DNA from: Eubacteriales bacterium
GTDB taxonomy: Bacteria > Bacillota > Clostridia > Peptostreptococcales > Anaerovoracaceae
Reading direction: 5' to 3'
DNA length: 5,031 nucleotides
Assembly (NCBI GenBank): GCA_028691625.1
Contig: JAQUYZ010000175.1
Location: 1 to 5,031 of the forward strand
Numbering within the stretch: position 1 is the first letter of the stretch; every line of letters begins with the position of its first letter. A model generated the notes under the pieces. That model saw nothing but the letters and a program-made list of their open reading frames with translations, was not told the origin of the DNA and did not search any database. Below, piece after piece: positions 1 to 5,031 of the stretch. Both the position numbers and the translations under genes were made by a program.

Positions 1-428
1 GAGTTGATTCTCTGGCAATCTCCATAGGTACAAGCCACGGCGCCTACAAATTCAAGGGTGATCCATATCTTGATTTTGAAAGACTGCAGAAGATCACCAG
101 CCTGATTCCGGAGACTCCGCTGGTACTCCACGGTGCTTCCACCGTTCTGCCTGAATTTGTGGCACTCTGCAACCAGTACGGCGGAAACATTCCCGGTGCC
201 CAGGGTGTTCCCGAAGAAATGATCAGAACTGCTGCCAAGTACGGTGTTTGTAAGGTTAACATTGATACCGACTTAAGACTTGCAATGACGGCTGAGATCA
301 GAAGAATCTTCATGGAAAATCCTGCGGAATTCGATCCGAGAAAGTATCTCGGACCTGCAAGAGAGGCCATTCAGAAGATGGTACAGCACAAGATTAAGAA
401 CGTACTTGGTGCAAGCAACAAGAGATAA
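1..428 (+). CDS. fba: Class II fructose-1,6-bisphosphate aldolase, C-terminal part (5' end outside window)
   Basis: Zinc-dependent glycolytic/gluconeogenic enzyme that reversibly cleaves fructose-1,6-bisphosphate to dihydroxyacetone phosphate and glyceraldehyde-3-phosphate in the cytoplasm. The reading frame is open from the window edge (first complete codon at 3) and ends with TAA at 426-428, giving 141 codons, a little under half of a family member of about 310 residues. Visible class II hallmarks are GTSHGAYKFKG, whose His (codon 36-38) is a zinc ligand in the family; LHGAS, with a second zinc-ligand His (codon 129-131); the glycine-rich GGNIPGAQG segment; and NIDTD (258-272), which binds substrate phosphate. 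The C-terminus (FDPRKYLGPAREAIQKMV) is typical of the bacterial/protist-type class II aldolases. All eight arginines in this part are AGA, as expected of a strongly expressed gene in an AT-leaning Firmicute and unlike the genes downstream. A strong terminator follows, so it is probably transcribed separately from them. The family call is secure; the start is not visible. Confidence 0.95.
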   Translation, partial: VDSLAISIGTSHGAYKFKGDPYLDFERLQKITSLIPETPLVLHGASTVLPEFVALCNQYGGNIPGAQGVPEEMIRTAAKYGVCKVNIDTDLRLAMTAEIRRIFMENPAEFDPRKYLGPAREAIQKMVQHKIKNVLGASNKR

Positions 429-459
429 CATACATGGTTCTCCAAATTTTTTTAGATAC

Positions 460-507
460 ATGAAAACTGCCTCTGATTTATTTCAGGGCAGTTTTCATTT
501 GTTTTTC
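460..507 (+). terminator. Rho-independent terminator of the aldolase gene
   Basis: A perfect 12-bp stem pairs 460-471 (ATGAAAACTGCC) with 487-498 (GGCAGTTTTCAT). A further 4 bp (473-476 with 483-486) can form after a one-base bulge, closing a 6-nt loop. A T-rich run (499-507, TTGTTTTTC-like) follows directly. It starts 31 nt after the aldolase stop codon and faces the right way to end that transcript. It separates the glycolytic gene from the downstream operon. Confidence 0.92.
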
Positions 508-561
508 CATATATTATACGCGTCGGATGTTGATTTTTCATGGTTGCTGATCGCATTTTCC

Positions 562-590
562 TTGTATAATCGATTATAGTTTGTTATAAT
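562..590 (+). promoter_or_regulatory. Predicted sigma-A-type promoter with extended -10 for the downstream operon
   Basis: A -35 like TTGTAT (562-567) is followed, 17 nt later, by a perfect TATAAT (585-590). The -10 is preceded by TG at 582-583, which makes an extended -10 (TGTTATAAT). Transcription would start near 597, leaving a leader of about 68 nt before the ATG at 665. It is the only well-spaced consensus promoter seen in the 215-nt gap after the aldolase terminator, so it probably drives the PLP gene and perhaps the whole molybdenum hydroxylase set. A second TATAAT at 565-570, with TTGCTG (544-549) only 15 nt upstream, is a weaker alternative. This is a prediction from consensus matching. 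Confidence 0.7.
565..578. promoter_or_regulatory. Perfect 14-bp palindrome in the promoter spacer, candidate operator
   Basis: TATAATCGATTATA reads the same on both strands. It overlaps the last three bases of the predicted -35 box and fills much of the spacer before the -10 box at 585-590. A dimeric repressor bound here would block RNA polymerase, so a role as operator is plausible. Its left half is also a -10-like TATAAT, so part of the symmetry could be chance from AT-rich promoter sequence. No regulator gene lies in the window. Confidence 0.4.
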
Positions 591-625
591 TAGGGAGTAA
601 TGCGCAACCCACAAAAAAGAATAGG

Positions 626-635
626 GGTTATAACC
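626..635. promoter_or_regulatory. 10-bp palindrome in the leader
   Basis: GGTTATAACC is a perfect inverted repeat in the presumed transcribed leader, 29 nt upstream of the ATG at 665. It could be a second protein-binding half-site pair. As an alternative RNA structure, AACCC at 606-610 could pair with GGGTT at 625-629 as a weak 5-bp hairpin. No known riboswitch class is recognised. A 10-bp palindrome can arise by chance, so its function is uncertain. Confidence 0.25.
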
Positions 636-652
636 AATTTTGAGTGATTGAT

Positions 653-657
653 AGGAG
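653..657 (+). promoter_or_regulatory. Ribosome binding site that decides the start of the PLP gene
   Basis: AGGAG lies 7 nt before the ATG at 665, the normal spacing. The same frame also offers a GTG at 644, upstream of this site with no Shine-Dalgarno of its own, and an ATG at 659, only 1 nt from the site. Spacing therefore favours 665. Confidence 0.75.
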
Positions 658-664
658 TATGGGT

Positions 665-1693
665 ATGTCTGAAAACCGTCTGTTTGAAAAAATCAAAGCG
701 ATTCCAAAAAGAAATTATAGTAAGCAAATTACGCCTCTGCAGAAGCTGTCCAATTTATCACTGGCACTTGGCGGGGAAGTGGATATTTATATCAAACGAG
801 ATGATCTGCTTCCTTTCGGCGGCAATAAGGCAAGGAAGCTGGAATTTCTCTTTCAGGAAGCGGTCGACCGCTCGGCTGACACAATCATCACTGCAAGCAC
901 CGTTCAGTGCAATCACAACCTGATGGCCCTCTTGATGGCTAATATGGAAGGAATGAAAACCGAGCTGATTCTTGAACACTGGGCAAAGTCTGACTATCAA
1001 TACGCTCTCGATCCGAATCAACATCTCTATGAATTCGGCGGCGTCTCAAGGACGGTCAGCTGCGGAGATCCCGTTACCGGACCGCTTCATACCATGGAGC
1101 TTGCGCTGAAAATGAAAGCGGACCTGGAAGCCCGCGGCAAAAATCCCTATATCCTTGCGCGGGGCGGCACCTGTCCACTCGGAAATTGCGGCTATGTTCT
1201 TTGTGCCGGGGAGCTGCTTGAACAGGCAAAAGAGAAGCAGGTTGCATTTGATTATGTTGTATGCCCAAGCGGAACCGGCGGAACACAGGCGGGCCTGATG
1301 ATCGGACTGGAACAAGGCGGTGCTTCTGCTCCCGTAATTGGAATCAACGTTGCGCAAAAGAATGAAAAGCAGCTGGGGGCTGTTTGCGGAGCCCTTGAAG
1401 GCACTGCTGCGCTGCTGAATGTGAAAGCTCCCGATCGGGATAAAATAATTTGTCATGAGGAGTACGTCGGAGAAGGCTATTCCAAACCTACTGCTGAGTT
1501 GAAGGAAGCCATTGAGCTTTTGGCGAGGACGGAAGGAGTCCTGCTTGACCCGGTTTATTCGGGGAAAACCATGGCCGGACTCATCGGGCTCATCCGAAAG
1601 AATGTGATTAGAAAAGGCTCAACTGTGGTATTCCTTCATACAGGAGGGTTTACTCCCTATTATGACTACTCTTCCATGGCAGAAATGTTCTAG
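665..1693 (+). CDS. Fold-type II PLP enzyme, D-cysteine desulfhydrase / ACC deaminase family
   Basis: A 342-residue cytoplasmic pyridoxal-phosphate enzyme of the tryptophan-synthase-beta fold. Family members eliminate or deaminate small amino acids such as D-cysteine (to pyruvate, sulfide and ammonia) or 1-aminocyclopropane-1-carboxylate. Seen in order: KRDDLLPFGGNKARKLEFL (residues 44-62), with Lys55 the expected Schiff-base lysine; STVQCNHN (78-85); GGTCPLGNCGY (167-177); the PLP-phosphate loop PSGTGGTQAG (201-210); EGYSKPTAE (270-278); LLDPVYSGKTMAGLI (294-308), with Tyr272 and Tyr298 at the positions of the family's active-site tyrosines; and HTGGFTPYYDY near the end. Length is typical. 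The start is the ATG at 665, 7 nt after AGGAG; a GTG at 644 would add 7 codons without its own ribosome binding site. Oddity: Cys82 replaces the Ser usual in the VQSN motif, and the QCNHN surroundings are divergent. It lies 69 nt before the Mo subunit in the same direction and is probably co-transcribed with it. The family is secure, but the substrate is not; D-cysteine desulfhydrase is only the nearest named activity. Confidence 0.88.
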   Translation: MSENRLFEKIKAIPKRNYSKQITPLQKLSNLSLALGGEVDIYIKRDDLLPFGGNKARKLEFLFQEAVDRSADTIITASTVQCNHNLMALLMANMEGMKTELILEHWAKSDYQYALDPNQHLYEFGGVSRTVSCGDPVTGPLHTMELALKMKADLEARGKNPYILARGGTCPLGNCGYVLCAGELLEQAKEKQVAFDYVVCPSGTGGTQAGLMIGLEQGGASAPVIGINVAQKNEKQLGAVCGALEGTAALLNVKAPDRDKIICHEEYVGEGYSKPTAELKEAIELLARTEGVLLDPVYSGKTMAGLIGLIRKNVIRKGSTVVFLHTGGFTPYYDYSSMAEMF

Positions 1694-1705
1694 TTCCAAT
1701 ATGCT

Positions 1706-1738
1706 TCAGCCGGCGGCGGATACAGTTGCCGGCGCTGA
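1706..1738 (+). other. GC-rich intercistronic hairpin between the PLP gene and the Mo subunit
   Basis: GCCGGC at 1709-1714 pairs with GCCGGC at 1728-1733. TCA (1706-1708) can also pair with TGA (1736-1738) across a 2-nt bulge (1734-1735), with a loop of about 13 nt. No T-tract follows, so it is not a classical terminator. It may stabilise or mark a processing point in a shared transcript, tuning PLP enzyme against hydroxylase. The rest of the 69-nt gap contains only the ribosome binding site; no promoter was recognised. Confidence 0.45.
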
Positions 1739-1746
1739 TGAAACCC

Positions 1747-1754
1747 AAAGGAGG
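1747..1754 (+). promoter_or_regulatory. Strong ribosome binding site for the GTG-initiated Mo subunit
   Basis: AAAGGAGG, close to a full anti-16S match, ends 8 nt before the GTG at 1763. It supports this non-ATG start over any downstream codon. Confidence 0.85.
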
Positions 1755-1762
1755 CAAAAATC

Positions 1763-4060
1763 GTGGTAAATGAAAAGAGGAACCCTGTTGACAGGCAGGA
1801 TGCCTACGGAAAAATCACAGGCAAGGCCAAATATGTCGACGATTTAAAATTTCCCGGGATGCTCTATGTGCAAACGGTCAGAATCCCCGCTCCCCATGCG
1901 AGGATTATCAATATTGACAGCTCGGAAGCTTTAAAGCTGAAAGGCGTTGTAAAAGTACTCACGGCAAAGGATGTTTTCGGAAGGAATCATCTTCCCAACG
2001 ACAAGCCTGTGCTTGTGGAAGATGTGGTAAAGTGCACCGGAGATGGGGTAGCCGTCGTCGTGGCTGAGACAAGGTCACTGGCAGCAAAAGCGGCAAAGCT
2101 TGTAAAAGTGGATTATGAAGAGCTGCCGGCAGTTTATACCCCCGAAGAAGCACTGGCAGCCGGAGCCCCGGCATTGCACGGCGACTCAAATCTCGCAATC
2201 ACACATAAAACGGTTAAGGGCGACATCGCTGCAGGCTTCAGGGAAGCCGATGTCATTCTCGAACGGGAATACGCCACCCAGAGAGCGATGCACGCTGCCA
2301 TTGAACCGGATGGAGCGGTTGTTGTACCGGAAGCGGACGGAATCGCAGTTTACTGTCCCGGCAAAGGACCCTTTAATGTGAAACGAGCTGTGGCTGCTGC
2401 CTGCGGTCTCAGTGAAAACAGGGTACGGCTGATCCAGCCTGCCATCGGTGGCGCCTTTGGTGGGAAGGACTGCGATATCAATGTCGTTGCCTCCCGTGCG
2501 GCCATGGCGGCAATGATCACCGGAAGGCCCTGCAAGATGACCTGGACCCGCGAGGAAGTGCTGCTCGAGGGAAGCAAACGCCATCCCTTCAAGCTGAACT
2601 ATAAAATAGGCGCCAAGAAGGACGGACGGATTACCGCCATCGAAATCAACGGCTTAGCTGATGTAGGCGCATACATAACCAAGAGCAAAGCAACCATATG
2701 GAGAGCGACCGTAGAGGCAACCGGTCCGTATCAAATTGAAAATGTCTCCACAACCATCGTAGGCGCCTTTACGAACAATGTCTATTCCGATGCGGTTCGC
2801 GGCTTTGGTTCCCCACAGGTGGACTTTGCTTCAGAGTCCCTAATGAGCGAACTGGCGAAGGAGCTTGGGATGGATCCGCTGGAAATCAGGCGAATCAATG
2901 CCTACCGGGAAGGTGCGGTCACCGCCACAAGCCAGAAGCTGAAAAGCGTCAACCTGATCGAATGTCTCGACAAACTGGAAGAGGTCTTCCCCGTTCATGA
3001 AAAGCCGGCTGCTCCCCCCGCAGGAAAAGTGAGAGGAAGAGGGATTTCCTGCATCTTCCGCGGCGAAGCCAACGGGGCCGGCGTTACAACGCTGGATGCC
3101 GCCGCTGTCAATCTCCATATCGAACGGGACGGCAGCATCACGGTGCTCACCGGAATTGCGGAAATGGGCCAGGGCGGAAGCAATATCGTGCTGCAGATGG
3201 TCAGTAAGACCCTTGGCGTCAGTATTGAGAACTTGAAGGTCAGTCCCCTTGATACCGCGTACTTGCCCGACAGCGGCGCGACGGTAGGGTCAAGGGGTAC
3301 GATTACCTCCGGCAATGCCGCGGTTGTGGCGGCGGAAGACGCGAAGAAGAGAATTGCGAAAGTCGTTGCGGAAGACTGGGGCGTTTCTCCCGAATGTTTA
3401 ATATTCGAAAACAATAGTGTCTTTACGGATCATAAGAAAAAGCAAATCAGCTTTCAGGATGCCGTCACGCTGAGCTATACCAAGCTTCCGGGCGTATTCG
3501 GCTACGGATGGTGGTCTCTCCCTCCCGTATGGTGGGATTTTGAGAACAATTGCGGAGACACCTATGCCTCCTTCAACTACGGTGCCTGCGGCGCCGAGGT
3601 AGAAATTGACCTGGCCTCGGGGAAAGTGGAAATCATCGACGTGGTTGCGATCCACGATGTGGGAAGGATATTGAATGAGCCGGAGGTCAGAGCGCAGATC
3701 GCCGGAGGCGGTTCCATGGCTTATGGTTTCACTTTAACAGAAGAGGTTGATATCCGGAAAGGCCAGGTAAAAACCCTGAACTTTGACGGGTACTTATTGC
3801 CCACAACGATGGATTTTAAGAATTTCAGACCGATTCCGCTGGAACCGCAGAAGCCGGGGGTAAATCCCCTTGGTGTAAAGGGAATCGGGGAGTCTTCCAC
3901 TGCCACCTTTGCACCGGCGGTCATCAACGCCATTGAGAATGCGCTTGGCGTCAGAATCCGGAAGCTTCCTGCGGATCTGGAAAGCGTGTTCGCAGCGATT
4001 CAGGAAAGTGAACGGCTTGGTTATTTGGCAGAAATACTAAAAGGAGAGAAGACGCAATGA
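1763..4060 (+). CDS. Xanthine dehydrogenase-family molybdenum hydroxylase, molybdopterin-binding (large) subunit, XdhA-like
   Basis: Catalytic 765-residue subunit of a cytoplasmic molybdenum hydroxylase, which inserts a water-derived oxygen into a C-H bond, usually of an N-heterocycle or aldehyde, at a Mo-pyranopterin centre. No Tat or Sec signal is seen. Residues about 17-123 form the N-terminal 'hammerhead' domain (GKAKYVDDL at 20-28), followed by two Mo-cofactor domains. Motifs: IGGAFGGKD (228-236), VRGFGSPQ (345-352), GIAEMGQGG (464-472), TVGSRGTITSG (507-517), YGACGAEVEIDLASG (606-620) and GVKGIGES (704-711). By eye against bovine xanthine oxidoreductase, Arg314, Phe348 and Glu710 match Arg880, Phe914 and catalytic Glu1261. 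Lys201 sits where Gln767 is expected, and Asp236 where Glu802 is. Length is close to E. coli XdhA (about 750). The GTG start follows AAAGGAGG by 8 nt, and the stop overlaps the FAD-subunit start by 4 nt (ATGA). The family is certain. The substrate is not: purine, nicotinate-like or another heterocycle are all possible. Confidence 0.93.
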   Translation: MVNEKRNPVDRQDAYGKITGKAKYVDDLKFPGMLYVQTVRIPAPHARIINIDSSEALKLKGVVKVLTAKDVFGRNHLPNDKPVLVEDVVKCTGDGVAVVVAETRSLAAKAAKLVKVDYEELPAVYTPEEALAAGAPALHGDSNLAITHKTVKGDIAAGFREADVILEREYATQRAMHAAIEPDGAVVVPEADGIAVYCPGKGPFNVKRAVAAACGLSENRVRLIQPAIGGAFGGKDCDINVVASRAAMAAMITGRPCKMTWTREEVLLEGSKRHPFKLNYKIGAKKDGRITAIEINGLADVGAYITKSKATIWRATVEATGPYQIENVSTTIVGAFTNNVYSDAVRGFGSPQVDFASESLMSELAKELGMDPLEIRRINAYREGAVTATSQKLKSVNLIECLDKLEEVFPVHEKPAAPPAGKVRGRGISCIFRGEANGAGVTTLDAAAVNLHIERDGSITVLTGIAEMGQGGSNIVLQMVSKTLGVSIENLKVSPLDTAYLPDSGATVGSRGTITSGNAAVVAAEDAKKRIAKVVAEDWGVSPECLIFENNSVFTDHKKKQISFQDAVTLSYTKLPGVFGYGWWSLPPVWWDFENNCGDTYASFNYGACGAEVEIDLASGKVEIIDVVAIHDVGRILNEPEVRAQIAGGGSMAYGFTLTEEVDIRKGQVKTLNFDGYLLPTTMDFKNFRPIPLEPQKPGVNPLGVKGIGESSTATFAPAVINAIENALGVRIRKLPADLESVFAAIQESERLGYLAEILKGEKTQ

Positions 4061-4932
4061 TTAGGGAATTTTTTCAACCGGATACATTAATCAAGGCGCT
4101 GCAGCTGAGGGGAGATTATGAAGGGGCCTCCCTGCTTGCAGGCGGAACAGATCTCGTAGTTGCCATGCGCGATGACAGAGGTCCTGAAGGAATCATGATC
4201 GATTTATCCAAGGTCCATGCGCTGAAGGGGATCGAAGCAGCGGAAGATCTGATCAGAATCGGCCCCATGACGACCTTTACGGAGATCGAAGACTCTGCGC
4301 TCCTTCAGGAGGCGGCGGGCATTCTCCGGGAAGCCGCAAAGACGGTAGGCTCCCCCCAGATCAGGAACAGAGGCACCCTTGGGGGTAATCTCTGCAACGC
4401 CAGCGCAGCGGGGGACGGGTTTACTCCACTGCTCTGTCTGGACGCGAAGGTCGAGCTGCAATCCCTTATAGCTAATGGAACAGTAACTACGCGGATATTA
4501 GCACTGGAAGACTTTATTGCCGGCAGCAAAAAAACAGCATTAAAAGGCAATGAAATCCTGACAGGTATCCTCATACAACGTCTCCCTGCGAGCAGCCTCT
4601 CCGCTTTTAAAAAAATCGGCAGGAGAAATGCTCTGGCGATCGCAAGATTAAGCGGAAGCTGTGTTCTGAAGCTGGAAAACAATGTTGTGAAGCGCATCCG
4701 CTTTGCCCTGGGTGCATCCACCTCAGTACCGGAGCGGATCAAAGCGGTCGAAGAATATCTGATGAGCCGTGAATTGACTGCGGAAGCTCTTGCCGAAACG
4801 GGAAAACTTGCTTCAGAGTATGTGTTTTCTCAAACCGGAGCGCGTTCATCCAGCAGTTATAAGCTCCCTGTGATAGAAAAATTTACAGTCTCACTGATCA
4901 GCGCTGCTTTAGGAGGGAAAAATAAGATATGA
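4057..4932 (+). CDS. Molybdenum hydroxylase FAD-binding (medium) subunit, XdhB/CoxM-like
   Basis: A 291-residue FAD subunit that takes electrons from the 2Fe-2S subunit and passes them to NAD or another acceptor. It has the PCMH-type FAD fold with the expected signatures: LAGGTDLVV (27-35), which contacts the FAD pyrophosphate, and GSPQIRNRGTLGGNLCNAS (98-116) followed by AAGDGFTPLLCLDA, the second FAD-binding loop. The C-terminal domain (about 180-285) corresponds to the CO-dehydrogenase flavoprotein C-terminal region, including KKIGRRNALAIARLSGS (185-201). Length matches E. coli XdhB (292). No extra cysteine-rich insert is seen of the kind that carries a 4Fe-4S cluster in 4-hydroxybenzoyl-CoA reductase. 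The ATG overlaps the Mo-subunit stop (ATGA), with AAGGAG at 4041-4046, 10 nt upstream; its stop in turn overlaps the next start. These overlaps imply translational coupling and equal subunit supply. The terminal acceptor cannot be read from the sequence by eye. Confidence 0.93.
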   Translation: MIREFFQPDTLIKALQLRGDYEGASLLAGGTDLVVAMRDDRGPEGIMIDLSKVHALKGIEAAEDLIRIGPMTTFTEIEDSALLQEAAGILREAAKTVGSPQIRNRGTLGGNLCNASAAGDGFTPLLCLDAKVELQSLIANGTVTTRILALEDFIAGSKKTALKGNEILTGILIQRLPASSLSAFKKIGRRNALAIARLSGSCVLKLENNVVKRIRFALGASTSVPERIKAVEEYLMSRELTAEALAETGKLASEYVFSQTGARSSSSYKLPVIEKFTVSLISAALGGKNKI

Positions 4933-5031
4933 GTAAAGTTGAAATCACTTTTGTATTAAACGGAAAAGAAGTCACACTGACTGCAGATCCTGAGATGACC
5001 TTGCTGAACCTGCTGCGGGAGGAACTGTTCC
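4929..5031 (+). CDS. Molybdenum hydroxylase 2Fe-2S (small) subunit, N-terminus only (3' end outside window)
   Basis: Thirty-four codons are present, starting MSKVEITFVLNGKEV and reaching LLNLLREELF. This is the N-terminal beta-grasp ferredoxin start of the small iron-sulfur subunits (XdhC/CoxS type), in which an 'LLDxLRExLG' stretch immediately precedes the first cluster-binding cysteines. Those cysteines, and the second 2Fe-2S domain, fall beyond the window, so cluster ligation cannot be checked. The family length is about 150-165 residues. The ATG overlaps the FAD-subunit stop by 4 nt (ATGA at 4929-4932). AGGAGG lies at 4911-4916, 12 nt upstream, slightly long spacing but consistent with coupled translation. 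Position as third gene of a Mo-FAD-FeS set supports the call. Confidence 0.9.
   Translation, partial: MSKVEITFVLNGKEVTLTADPEMTLLNLLREELF

Noticed and set aside
44..370. Minus-strand open frame of 108 codons opposite the aldolase
   Set aside because: It lies wholly antisense to a clearly recognised aldolase frame, has no recognisable domain, and reads as a shadow of the real gene.
573..601. Divergent minus-strand promoter using the right arm of the palindrome as a -10
   Set aside because: No -35-like hexamer is found at the proper distance on the minus strand, and no minus-strand gene lies downstream of it.
644..664. GTG start giving 7 extra N-terminal residues on the PLP enzyme
   Set aside because: It has no Shine-Dalgarno upstream, and AGGAG at 653-657 would lie inside the coding region. 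That site has ideal spacing only to the ATG at 665.
1694..1762. Terminator or separate promoter between the PLP gene and the Mo subunit
   Set aside because: The hairpin there has no T-tract and no -10/-35 pair is recognisable, so a shared transcript is the simpler reading.
2186..2584. Minus-strand open frames of up to about 145 codons opposite the Mo and FAD subunits (also 2995-3414 and 4305-4742)
   Set aside because: They are antisense to well-supported genes with intact family motifs. Their sequences look like complements of those motifs, and no convincing ribosome binding site was noticed.
1..5031. CRISPR array, tRNA, rRNA, insertion sequence or attachment site
   Set aside because: No regularly spaced repeats, cloverleaf sequences, transposase-like proteins or terminal inverted repeats were seen on either strand.

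Overview
The window (about 5 kb) looks like chromosomal DNA from an anaerobic, low-to-moderate GC Gram-positive bacterium, probably of the Clostridia/Eubacteriales. The grounds are clostridial-style Shine-Dalgarno sequences (AGGAG, AAAGGAGG), sigma-A-like promoter elements, an AGA-only arginine bias in the aldolase gene, and a class II aldolase of the type common in those bacteria. No species can be named from the sequence alone. All genes lie on the plus strand, and nothing convincing is encoded on the minus strand.

Layout. (1) Positions 3-428 are the C-terminal 141 codons of a class II fructose-1,6-bisphosphate aldolase (fba), closed by a strong intrinsic terminator (460-507). (2) A 215-nt intergenic region holds a good extended -10 promoter (562-590) with a perfect 14-bp palindrome inside it, then a leader of roughly 68 nt with a second, 10-bp palindrome. 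(3) Positions 665-1693 encode a fold-type II PLP enzyme of the D-cysteine desulfhydrase / ACC deaminase family. (4) After a 69-nt gap with a GC-rich hairpin and a strong ribosome binding site comes a three-gene molybdenum hydroxylase set in the order Mo subunit (1763-4060), FAD subunit (4057-4932) and 2Fe-2S subunit (from 4929, cut by the window end). These three are coupled by ATGA start/stop overlaps. Their order and lengths resemble the E. coli xdhABC arrangement.

How they may work together. The three subunits should form a xanthine dehydrogenase-family enzyme. The substrate is hydroxylated at the Mo-pyranopterin site, electrons pass through 2Fe-2S clusters to FAD, and then to NAD or another acceptor. 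Aligned by eye to bovine xanthine oxidoreductase, the Mo subunit keeps the Arg880, Phe914 and Glu1261 equivalents. The Gln767 equivalent is Lys and the Glu802 equivalent is Asp, so an N-heterocycle substrate is plausible but xanthine itself cannot be assumed. The PLP enzyme is probably co-transcribed, because no terminator or promoter is visible between it and the Mo subunit. It carries Cys where the family usually has the active-site Ser. It may act on an amino acid or amine released further down the same catabolic route, but its substrate is unknown. The aldolase is an unrelated housekeeping neighbour, separated by the terminator.
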